A stretch of DNA of 64,000 bases. Source: CAZZKJ01 sp964654695. Lineage in GTDB: Bacteria > Krumholzibacteriota > Krumholzibacteriia > WVZY01. Location: contig CAZZKJ010000008.1 of NCBI GenBank assembly GCA_964654695.1, forward strand, positions 21,837 through 85,836, written 5' to 3'. Shown one piece after another: positions 52,103 to 59,624 of this stretch. The position numbers and the translations under genes are program-made. Under the pieces are notes generated by a model, which did no database searches, was not told the origin of the DNA, and worked only from the letters and a program-made list of their open reading frames with translations. The first letter of the stretch is position 1, and each line of letters begins with the position of its first letter.

Positions 52103-53194
52103 TTATCTTCCCATCGTGATGCCCAACTCCTCGGCTACTGTAACCAGTTCGCTGTTAGGCTTGACGCGTTTGAGCCTTTTGGTCGCGCTTTTGAGCGATA
52201 CTGAAGTTACGTGCCGTCCTTTCAAGCAGACCATTGAACCATACTTTTCTTCCGCTATCAGGTGAACGGCTCCGACCCCGAAACGAGTGGCTAAAAAACG
52301 GTCGAAAGTTGTCGGCGAGCCTCCGCGCTGCAGATGTCCCAGCACGACGACCCTTGATTCCAATCCCGAGCAAAGGCTCAACTGGCGGGCGAGCCAGAAA
52401 CCTATACCTCCCAACCTTGCGCTGCCTCCGGATTCCAGTCCGGATGTGTCCATGTAAATGCATTCACCTCCGACGGGGGCCGCCCCCTCGGCTGCGACGA
52501 CTATACTGAACATGCTGCCCCCCGCTTTTCTTCGTTTTAAATGATCGCAAATCAAGCCGAGGTCGAATTGAATCTCCGGAATGACAATCACGTCCGCGCC
52601 ACCGGCTATGCCGGCCTCCAGGGCTATCCATCCGGCTTCACGGCCCATGACCTCGACGACCATCACGCGGTGATGCGATTCGGCGGTCGTGTGCAGTTTA
52701 TCCAGCGCATCCGTGACTGTTTCCACAGCAGTGTCGAAACCAAATGTTACATCTGTAGCACTGATATCATTATCAATTGTCTTAGGCACCCCCACTACGG
52801 GAAGTCCTTTTTCGAAAAGCTTCCGGGCGATGGTCAGTGTGCCGTCTCCGCCGATCGCTATCAACCCGTCGAGATCGAGCTTCTTGAAATTCCTTATCAA
52901 TTTATCGGACACATCCTTCAATACCTTTTTAGATTCTGTTTCGACCGGATACTTGAAGGGATTTCCCCGGTTCGTAGTTCCGAGGATAGTTCCGCCTTTC
53001 GGCAAAATACCTCTAACATCTTTCATAGTGAGCTTCTGTGTCCTGGATGGATTGATGAGCCCGTCGAATCCATCCTGAACGCCGTAAACGGACCAGCCGC
53101 GTTTTTTCAGGGCCGAGCGTACAACCGCCCGGATCACCGCGTTCAAGCCGGGGGCGTCTCCTCCTCCCGTACACAAAGCGATCTTTCTCGTCAT
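52103..53194 (-). CDS. pfkA: 6-phosphofructokinase, G/K-type active site
   Basis: This 363-residue enzyme has GGGDAPGLNAVI at the N-terminus, GGDGTL with G118, and VPKTIDND with K138 and the catalytic D141. G118 corresponds to E. coli Gly104 (ATP type), while K138 corresponds to position 124, where E. coli has Gly and PPi enzymes have Lys. The G/K combination is known from ATP-using enzymes such as those of Streptomyces, so ATP is the more likely donor. It phosphorylates fructose-6-phosphate in glycolysis. An AGGAGG site precedes the ATG. It lies 50 bases after the NtrC-like regulator on the same strand. Confidence 0.92.
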   Translation of the reverse strand: MTRKIALCTGGGDAPGLNAVIRAVVRSALKKRGWSVYGVQDGFDGLINPSRTQKLTMKDVRGILPKGGTILGTTNRGNPFKYPVETESKKVLKDVSDKLIRNFKKLDLDGLIAIGGDGTLTIARKLFEKGLPVVGVPKTIDNDISATDVTFGFDTAVETVTDALDKLHTTAESHHRVMVVEVMGREAGWIALEAGIAGGADVIVIPEIQFDLGLICDHLKRRKAGGSMFSIVVAAEGAAPVGGECIYMDTSGLESGGSARLGGIGFWLARQLSLCSGLESRVVVLGHLQRGGSPTTFDRFLATRFGVGAVHLIAEEKYGSMVCLKGRHVTSVSLKSATKRLKRVKPNSELVTVAEELGITMGR

Positions 53195-53244
53195 TTTTGC
53201 CTCCTGTAATAAACATCGAGCGGTGAAAAAGTTGATATATGGCT

Positions 53245-54603
53245 TTAGCTGTTTGCCGGAGGAATAATATCGAATTTCTTCATTCTGTAAATCAAGACGT
53301 GTCTTGGGATTCCCAGGGAGCGCGCCGCCTGCGACTGATTCCAGCCGCAGCTTTCCAGCGAATTTATGATCGCCATGCGCTCCAGTTCCGGCAGGGTGAT
53401 GGAACTCCCTGTGGGTTTCAATGATTGTTCACGCATTATCGATGCCAGATGGGTTTTTACTTCCTGCTCAGCGATCTCTTTTTTCGAGCGCATAAGAATC
53501 AATCTTTCGCAGAAGTTTTCCAGCTCGCGCACGTTTCCCGGCCAATGGTAAGACGCAAGAGCGTCCACGGCGCTTTTATGAAAAACAACATCTTCGCCGG
53601 GAGCATATTTGGCGGTGAAATGTTTAACCAGCAGGGGAATATCGGAAACTCTTTCGCGCAGGGGCGGTAGAATGACCGGTACAACGTTAAGTCTATAAAA
53701 AAGATCCTCCCTGAAACGTCCCGAAATAATTAATTCCTGCAGGGATTCATTGGTGGCCGCAATGACACGCACATCTATTGATGTCGGCTTATCATCTCCT
53801 ATTTTCTCGATTTCCTTCTCCTGGAGCGCTCTCAAGAGTTTGGCCTGCAGCGTGATAGGCATTGAACCTATTTCATCAAGAAATATTGTTCCGCCGCTTG
53901 CGAGTTGGAATTTGCCCTCTTTGTTTCTTATGGCTCCCGTGAAGGCTCCTTTGACGTGCCCAAACAGCTCGCTCTCGAGAAGTTCCGCCGGAATGGCGGC
54001 GCAGTTGATTGCGACCAGGCGAGCGTTTCTGCGGCCGCTGTTGTAATGCAGGGCCTTGGCAACCAATTCCTTGCCTGTTCCGCTTTCGCCGGTAATCAAG
54101 ACCGAAGCATCCGTTGCGGCGATTTTTGAAATGATCTCGAATACCCTGGTTATAGCCGGAGACAAGCCGATAATATTCTTAAAACGGTACTTGTCCTTGA
54201 TTGATTTTTTAAGATCTTCGTTTTCTTTTTCGAGATTGCTGAGTTTGAGGGCTTTTTCAACAGTAATCTTCAATTCATCCCTGCTGATTGGTTTTGTCAA
54301 GTAATCCGCTGCTCCCATCTTCATTGCCTCCACCGCCGTCTCGACGCTCCCAAACGCAGTGAGCAGTATTACCGGGATGTCGGGGTCCAATTTCCTGACG
54401 GCCCGCAAAACGGAAATTCCATCTCCATCGGGCATTTTAATATCGGTCAATACGATATCAGGCTTGATCCTGCCCGCCGCTTCTATGCCTCCACTGCCTG
54501 AATCTGCCGTTTCTACCTGGTAGCCTGCTTCTTCAAGCATGAATCCAAGAACCTTGCGTATGCTCTCCTCATCATCAATGAGTAATACCCTGTATCTTTG
54601 CAT
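53245..54603 (-). CDS. NtrC-family sigma54-dependent response regulator
   Basis: This 452-residue regulator has a receiver domain with phospho-acceptor D54 in VLTDIKMPDG. An AAA+ domain follows with Walker A GESGTGKE, the sigma54-contacting GAFTGA loop, Walker B GTIFLDEIG and the arginine-rich RFREDLFYRLNVV. A C-terminal Fis-type helix-turn-helix ends the protein (NQSQAARSLGIPRHVLIYRM). All activation motifs are intact. It starts one base after the stop of its partner kinase, so they form a pair. Its targets are unknown. Confidence 0.95.
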   Translation of the reverse strand: MQRYRVLLIDDEESIRKVLGFMLEEAGYQVETADSGSGGIEAAGRIKPDIVLTDIKMPDGDGISVLRAVRKLDPDIPVILLTAFGSVETAVEAMKMGAADYLTKPISRDELKITVEKALKLSNLEKENEDLKKSIKDKYRFKNIIGLSPAITRVFEIISKIAATDASVLITGESGTGKELVAKALHYNSGRRNARLVAINCAAIPAELLESELFGHVKGAFTGAIRNKEGKFQLASGGTIFLDEIGSMPITLQAKLLRALQEKEIEKIGDDKPTSIDVRVIAATNESLQELIISGRFREDLFYRLNVVPVILPPLRERVSDIPLLVKHFTAKYAPGEDVVFHKSAVDALASYHWPGNVRELENFCERLILMRSKKEIAEQEVKTHLASIMREQSLKPTGSSITLPELERMAIINSLESCGWNQSQAARSLGIPRHVLIYRMKKFDIIPPANS

Positions 54604-54604
54604 G

Positions 54605-55675
54605 TCAATTCACCTGTTTTGCCGGCAGTATCACCGTGAACACGGATCCTTTCCCCGGTTTGCTGTCGACTTCCATGTGTCCTCCGTGGCTTTGTACAAT
54701 AATATGGGAAATCGATAATCCCAGGCCTGTTCCCCTGGCCTTTGTCGAAAAAAACGGGTTGAAAATCTTTTCGATATTCTCTTTGGGAATGCCGGGCCCC
54801 GTGTCCCGGAAGGTGACGGTAATCGAACTCTTGCCTTGAAAGGTCCTGCGGCCGGTGGTAATTTCCAGCCGTCCGTTACGGTTCATGCACGAGGCCGCGT
54901 TCATTGCAATATTTAGAAAAACCTGGTGGAGTTTTTCTTCGTCAAAAAAAGCCTCCCTGATTGAAGTATCAAAATTCTTTTTTATCTCCAAGCCGCTTTC
55001 TCCGGCTTCGATTTCTATCTGTGAGACCACTGTATCCAGAGTCTTGTTGATATCCGTTTTTTGAAGCCGCAGGGGCCTGGGACGGGCGAAACTCAGGAAT
55101 TCTTCGACCACGCGGTTGAGCCTGGATATTTCTTTAGCGAGCACCTGAAGAAGCTCATATTTCTTTGAACCGGGAGGATAATCATCGCTCAAGATTTCGG
55201 CCGATCCCCTTATCGAGCCCAATGGGTTCTTGATCTCATGGGCCAGCCCGGCGGCCATTTCTCCGAGCGAAGAGAGATGCTCTTTGATGGAAAGTTCCCT
55301 CTGCAAGGCTTCACTTTTGCTTCTCTCACTCCGCTGCAGTTCGATCAGGATTCCGGATGTCAAGCCTATAGCCACATAAAAAACCATCTCAATATATTCG
55401 TTCATTAGCAGCGAGTCCCCATCGAGACCGCGGTATTTGCCGTAGGGAAGTGTGAGAAGGATAATACTAAGGGCTGTAGACAGCCCGCCCCTGACTCCGA
55501 ACCAGATTGCTCCGAGTATGATCGGGATATAACAGAGCCGTCCGTGGAGAGCGTGAAAGAGCGCCCCGGGTTCATGCCATGGTCTTATTATGAAGCCGTA
55601 GTGGAAAGACACCGTTGCAGCGACCGTCAAAGCCAGAATGGCCACCCTCATCTTATTCGAAAAACCGGCTTTCAT
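54605..55675 (-). CDS. NtrB-like membrane sensor histidine kinase
   Basis: This 356-residue kinase has three or four N-terminal membrane helices within residues 10-112 (for example LCYIPIILGAIWFGVRGGLSTALSI) and no large periplasmic sensor domain. A short linker leads to HisKA with H146 in GLAHEIKNPLGSIRGSAEIL. A HATPase domain follows (NIAMNAASCMN, DTGPGIP, GTGLGLSISHIIVQSHGG). It is the upstream partner of the sigma54-dependent regulator. The ATG at 55675 has no obvious ribosome site, and an ATG eight codons later (MRVAILALTV) is an alternative start. Confidence 0.9.
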   Translation of the reverse strand: MKAGFSNKMRVAILALTVAATVSFHYGFIIRPWHEPGALFHALHGRLCYIPIILGAIWFGVRGGLSTALSIILLTLPYGKYRGLDGDSLLMNEYIEMVFYVAIGLTSGILIELQRSERSKSEALQRELSIKEHLSSLGEMAAGLAHEIKNPLGSIRGSAEILSDDYPPGSKKYELLQVLAKEISRLNRVVEEFLSFARPRPLRLQKTDINKTLDTVVSQIEIEAGESGLEIKKNFDTSIREAFFDEEKLHQVFLNIAMNAASCMNRNGRLEITTGRRTFQGKSSITVTFRDTGPGIPKENIEKIFNPFFSTKARGTGLGLSISHIIVQSHGGHMEVDSKPGKGSVFTVILPAKQVN

Positions 55676-56295
55676 ATGGACAATATTCTATACTACCTGT
55701 GCAATATTCAACAATTTATTGCCATCCCCATCGACAGCCAATTCCCGCTTGTTATGTAAGTCCTTTATTTATCTAATATTGGCTGGTTTATTTTTCTTTT
55801 TGGGTTTCTTCTTCTTTTTCATCCGCAAACCTCATTCCTAAGCAACACTGAAAGGCGGTAATTGTTATGGGGAATATGAGCCTATGAGGCCGGATGGGAT
55901 TTCAGCCTTCGGCCTCCAGCCGGGACGGGCGGGCGCGATGATTATCAAAAAGATTGCCATCCAGGGCATATTCCAAATTGCAATCCGATGCATTTTGCAA
56001 TGGGCATGCTTCCATAAAAAGAAATCCAGAAACTGTGAAACGGTTTTACGAGCGACAAATGAATAGAAATACCGGCAGGTAAAAGCACGGGTTTGTTTGA
56101 TTCTCATCAGTGCTTCCGCGCCCTTTATTGTGTCTCAAGATGCCTTTGTATTTCCCATGCTGGATTCTGGAATGCTCCTTGCCATCGGAAAAAATGTTTG
56201 GGGAGCGAGGAAATTATTTCCCTTCCATATCATCGGTTTCCTCGCATAAAAACTTTAGTTTTTTTTTGGGACTTGAGCACGAAAAGGAGGCTCCA
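55676..56295. other. 620-base gene-free region upstream of the surface operon
   Basis: No supportable gene lies here. Short open frames in both directions (for example a 60-residue frame at 55884) show no family features. Visible structure includes inverted arms GAGGCCG and CGGCCTC near 55886-55917. Two copies of the palindrome TTGCAA lie near 55977-56000. A larger inverted repeat with a T-run lies at 56205-56267. TGG-N9-TGC at 56161-56175 loosely resembles a sigma54 -24/-12 pair. AAGGAGG at 56284-56290 is the ribosome site of the next gene. The length and structure suggest a regulated leader or an unrecognised RNA. Confidence 0.4.
56205..56267 (+). terminator. Terminator-like inverted repeat with T-run in the leader of the surface operon
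   Basis: GCGAGGAAA (56205-56213) pairs with TTTCCTCGC (56237-56245) around a 23-base loop. After 13 bases comes a run of nine T (56259-56267), itself preceded by AAAACT complementary to AGTTTT. It ends 28 bases before the first surface gene. It may be an attenuator or a terminator for a transcript from the left. The distance between stem and T-run makes the call tentative. Confidence 0.4.
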
Positions 56296-56793
56296 ATGGT
56301 GCTGAAGCGCTTGGGGTGCGTATTCATGCTGCTTACGGCTCTTTCTCTCTGCGCCGGTTTCACAGCTGCGGGAAACGATGATCTTACCGGCAGCGTCGAG
56401 GCTTATCTGGTCGTCAAGAACGACGCAGGACAAGAAGACTTTAAAGCGGCGGCAACCGCCCACCCTGATGATGTCATTGAATACAGGTTGACTTACTTAA
56501 ATTCCGGCGAAACGCCAGTGAAGAACATCTCGCTGGTCGATCCCGTTCCTTATGGCATGAAATACATTCCCGTCTCAGCATCGGCTCCCGCGGGGGGGCT
56601 TGTCGAATTCAGCATCGATAAGGGAAAAAGTTATCACCAATGGCCGGTTAAAGTCCTCATTAAAGACAGCGACGGCAAAGAGAAGATGCACGAAGCGACT
56701 CCGGACATGATTACCCACGTTCGTTGGGTTCTCGAGGGTATGCTTGTTCCGGAATCCGTGGTTACTGTCAGCTACAGGGCCACAGTAAAGTAG
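56296..56793 (+). CDS. Secreted single DUF11-like domain protein
   Basis: The ATG at 56296 follows AAGGAGG and gives 165 residues with a signal peptide (MVLKRLGCVFMLLTALSLCAG, cleaved near FTAAG). The mature part resembles one DUF11-type domain: HPDDVIEYRLTYLNSGETPVKNISLVDPVPYGMKYIP, then VEFSIDKGKSYHQWP, a TPDMITHVRWVLEGML stretch, and a final strand ESVVTVSYRATVK. DUF11 domains are Ig-like and occur in repeats on surface proteins, so a lone copy is unusual. It lies 12 bases before a gene for a 900-residue repeat protein and may be a subunit or cap of the same structure. Function is unknown. Confidence 0.75.
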   Translation: MVLKRLGCVFMLLTALSLCAGFTAAGNDDLTGSVEAYLVVKNDAGQEDFKAAATAHPDDVIEYRLTYLNSGETPVKNISLVDPVPYGMKYIPVSASAPAGGLVEFSIDKGKSYHQWPVKVLIKDSDGKEKMHEATPDMITHVRWVLEGMLVPESVVTVSYRATVK

Positions 56794-56805
56794 GAAGGTG
56801 AATAA

Positions 56806-59508
56806 ATGAGAAGAAAAGAATTCATGATGATACCTTTGATTCTGATACTGCTGGCGGTGATCGCAGTGTCCACAGCCCTGGCCGCTGTAACGCCGGCCGG
56901 CACTCAGATTCGGAACAGGTCATCAGCGACTTATGAAGATCTTTCGGGCAATACTTATACAACCACTTCGAATGAAGTCGTAACGGTCGTTCTTCCGGTT
57001 TATGGTCTATCCATAATGCCGGATGATTCCGGCGAAACTCCGCCCGTCACTCCGGCAATGAGCCAAAACGCTCTGCCCGGTCTTACAGTTTACTACCGCT
57101 ACGATTTGACAAACACCGGAAACGATAATGACAGCTTTTCGTTGGTGCCCATAGTGGATGCGGTCAATACGACTATGGCCGTTGGTGCTGCTAATGTGAT
57201 GATCTACTATGATCAAAACGTCAACGGCGTTATAGACGTCGGAGAACCGCTGATCAGCAGCGGCGGGGTGCCGGGAAATATAGGACCCCTTACTAGCGGC
57301 CAGACCGCGAGTTTAATTATTTCCTACACCGTTCCCGCAGGTGCGGTCGCGGGTGAAGTTGCCTATGTTGGAGTCGATGGAACTTCGGCCGGAGACCCCC
57401 TCCAGGTAGATACTCGCAACTATCACCTGACCACCGTGGTCAACGATGCCGTAATGACGGCCAATCTGAGCGGACTTCCGCCGGTAGTTTATGAAGGCAA
57501 CCAGATTACTTACAATCTAACCGGCACCAATACCGGTAACAACCAGGCCAACGGCGTAACCATCGCTTCGGTAGGTCTCACCGGCGTTCTGCTTTATGAT
57601 GTGATCCCGGTCGATCCATCGACATCCAATCCTCTTCCTCTGTTCGGCGCTCCTTCCGCGTCGCCGGTAGGGGGAACCATTTTATATTTGAACGCGGGCA
57701 ATCCAACCGCGGGCAGCCCGGAGACATGGAACTGGAACACGGTTCCCGGTCCAGGCGACATTGCAGTCGGCTATGTTACAGGGGCGGGTATTGTATCCGG
57801 CCAGAGTTATTCATTCAGCTATCAGGTAACGGTTCCTGTCGGTATGAGCGCCGGCTTGCTCGGCAATACCGCGTCAATTGCATACGTGGATAACAGCCCC
57901 GCTACTCCCGATCCGTCTATCGTTGTTTCGAACAATGCGGTAGTAACAATAGGCGCTTTAGCCGATGTGCTGGTAGGTCCTTCCGGAAATCCGGGTGCAG
58001 GCACGCCCCCCAATTATAATGACGATGTAACAACGGTGGCTACAGCTTATGCAAATACATCGGTTGATTTCGTAAATACCATCCGCAACGACGGCAACAC
58101 CACCGATCAGATGAATGTTATTCTTGACGGCTCGTCGACAATTCCGGGCGGTTGGTCCGTTCTGTTTTTTCAATCGGACGGTATAACCCCTTTGGTTGAT
58201 AATGGAGCGGACGGTTTGCCCGATGCTGGACCGATGAACCCAGGGGAAACAAAGAATATCGTTGTCCGTTTGATTATTCCCGGAAGCCAATTGGCCGGAG
58301 GTCCTTTCGATGCCGTCATCACGGCTCAATCGACCAACGATCCCTTAGTTTCCAACCTCACCACCGACCGGATTTTGCAGGTGCTTCCGGCCGGAGTGGA
58401 TATTGGTAACTACAATGGAGGGGTCGGAACCAACGACGCTTCCGTGGATATGCCTGTTAACCCCGGGATATCCGTGGATTTTCCTCTGGATGTTATCAAC
58501 ACCGGAGGTTCGGGCGATACGTATTCTCTGACTTCGAGCGTTCCCGGCGGGTGGACCGCGACATTCTATGAAGATCTCAATGGAAACGGCGTTCTCGAAG
58601 GCGGTGAAATGGCGCCTATAGCTTCCATTGGCCCCGTTGCCGCTTCTACGGAAGTCAATATTATTGCCCGCGTGGACGTACCCGCGGGAACCATTCCCGG
58701 TGTAAATCCGGTAAGCTTTACTGCTACTTCCACAAACAACGGAACGATTTCGGACGTAATTGCGAATACCGTGACGGTCAACGCCTTGGCTGCGGTTGAC
58801 TTTGCGCCCGACAGAAACGGCAGTACGACTCCGGGTGGAACGATTCAGTATGCGCATACAATAACCAATACCGGCAATGTCAACGACACTTTTGACCTGA
58901 CGTTCGTATCAACCCAGGGCTGGAACTATGTCTTCTATGATGCGCTGAACAACCCGATCAACAGTGTGGTGCTTGCCGCCGGGACCAGCGCAAACATCTC
59001 CGTCCGCCTTTCGGTGCCCGCCGGCGCAACAATAGGAATGGTTGAAACGGGCACGTTAACGGCAACGGGATCGGTAACCCTGGTATCCGATATTGCTGTC
59101 GATGTAACGGTTGTAGTCGCGGGCAACCTCCAGCTTGCCAAGTCGGTTGCTCCGGTCGGCAATCAGGTTCCTGGAACCGAGCTGACGTATACGACCGATT
59201 ACCAGAATATCGGCACCGACGGTCTGACGACGGTTGTTGTCTATGATGCTCTGCCGGCTTTCACCCAGTTCAAAGTCGGCTCTGCAAACGTAGGAGTTCC
59301 TCCGGCAACTATAACGCTCATTACCCCCGAGTATTCGAATGATGGCGGCGCCTCCTGGGCATACGCGCCTGTCAGCGGTGGGGGCGGGGCGCCCGCCGGC
59401 TTCGATGCTAATGTAACCAACATTCGTTTCGTTATGACGGGAAATATAGCCGCCGGAGACGCGTCCGTGTCCGGTGTGGCCTTTGTAGTAAGAATCATTG
59501 CAGAGTAA
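56806..59508 (+). CDS. Large secreted repeat protein with Ig-like (NEW3/DUF11-like) modules
   Basis: This 900-residue protein has a signal peptide (MMIPLILILLAVIAVSTALAA). The mature chain is a series of about six beta-rich modules, low in Cys and rich in Thr, Asn, Val and Gly. Their shared core is DLTNTGNDNDSFSL or its variants (TIRNDGNTTDQMNV, VINTGGSGDTYSLTS, TITNTGNVNDTFDLT), each followed by SGQTASLIISYTVPAG-like strands. This matches NEW3-like domains. The last module (LQLAKSVAPVGNQVPGTELTY...YDALP) is DUF11-like. Loops YDQNVNGVIDVGEP and YEDLNGNGVLEGGE look calcium-binding. No sorting tail or LPXTG motif is visible. It is likely a fibre- or layer-forming surface protein working with its neighbours. 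Confidence 0.8.
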   Translation: MRRKEFMMIPLILILLAVIAVSTALAAVTPAGTQIRNRSSATYEDLSGNTYTTTSNEVVTVVLPVYGLSIMPDDSGETPPVTPAMSQNALPGLTVYYRYDLTNTGNDNDSFSLVPIVDAVNTTMAVGAANVMIYYDQNVNGVIDVGEPLISSGGVPGNIGPLTSGQTASLIISYTVPAGAVAGEVAYVGVDGTSAGDPLQVDTRNYHLTTVVNDAVMTANLSGLPPVVYEGNQITYNLTGTNTGNNQANGVTIASVGLTGVLLYDVIPVDPSTSNPLPLFGAPSASPVGGTILYLNAGNPTAGSPETWNWNTVPGPGDIAVGYVTGAGIVSGQSYSFSYQVTVPVGMSAGLLGNTASIAYVDNSPATPDPSIVVSNNAVVTIGALADVLVGPSGNPGAGTPPNYNDDVTTVATAYANTSVDFVNTIRNDGNTTDQMNVILDGSSTIPGGWSVLFFQSDGITPLVDNGADGLPDAGPMNPGETKNIVVRLIIPGSQLAGGPFDAVITAQSTNDPLVSNLTTDRILQVLPAGVDIGNYNGGVGTNDASVDMPVNPGISVDFPLDVINTGGSGDTYSLTSSVPGGWTATFYEDLNGNGVLEGGEMAPIASIGPVAASTEVNIIARVDVPAGTIPGVNPVSFTATSTNNGTISDVIANTVTVNALAAVDFAPDRNGSTTPGGTIQYAHTITNTGNVNDTFDLTFVSTQGWNYVFYDALNNPINSVVLAAGTSANISVRLSVPAGATIGMVETGTLTATGSVTLVSDIAVDVTVVVAGNLQLAKSVAPVGNQVPGTELTYTTDYQNIGTDGLTTVVVYDALPAFTQFKVGSANVGVPPATITLITPEYSNDGGASWAYAPVSGGGGAPAGFDANVTNIRFVMTGNIAAGDASVSGVAFVVRIIAE

Positions 59509-59541
59509 TTGACCGACTTTGGGAAAGAAAAAAAGGATCGT

Positions 59542-59584
59542 AAAGTGGAAGGGCGGGATTCTATGAATCCGCCCCTCCGCTTTT
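59542..59584 (+). terminator. Intrinsic terminator-like hairpin between the repeat gene and the giant OmpA-type gene
   Basis: The left arm (59542-59561, ending GGGCGGGATTC) pairs with the right arm (GAATCCGCCCCTCCGC, 59565-59580) around the loop TAT, with one bulged G at 59555. TTTT follows. The stem is about 17 pairs. It lies 34 bases after the stop of the repeat gene, so it should end most transcripts and reduce expression of the downstream gene. Confidence 0.7.
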
Positions 59585-59624
59585 CATCCGGTCAATTTAG
59601 TACCAAATAGCAAATATCTTGCAA

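Noticed and set aside
55865..56107. 80-codon minus-strand and 60-codon plus-strand open frames in the leader region
   Set aside because: They overlap each other, lack ribosome sites and show no signal peptide or domain; the region is better read as non-coding.
56806..59508. CRISPR or tandem DNA repeat in the repeat-protein gene
   Set aside because: The repetition is at protein level only; modules are about 100 residues or more and diverged at DNA level, with no regular short repeat-spacer pattern.
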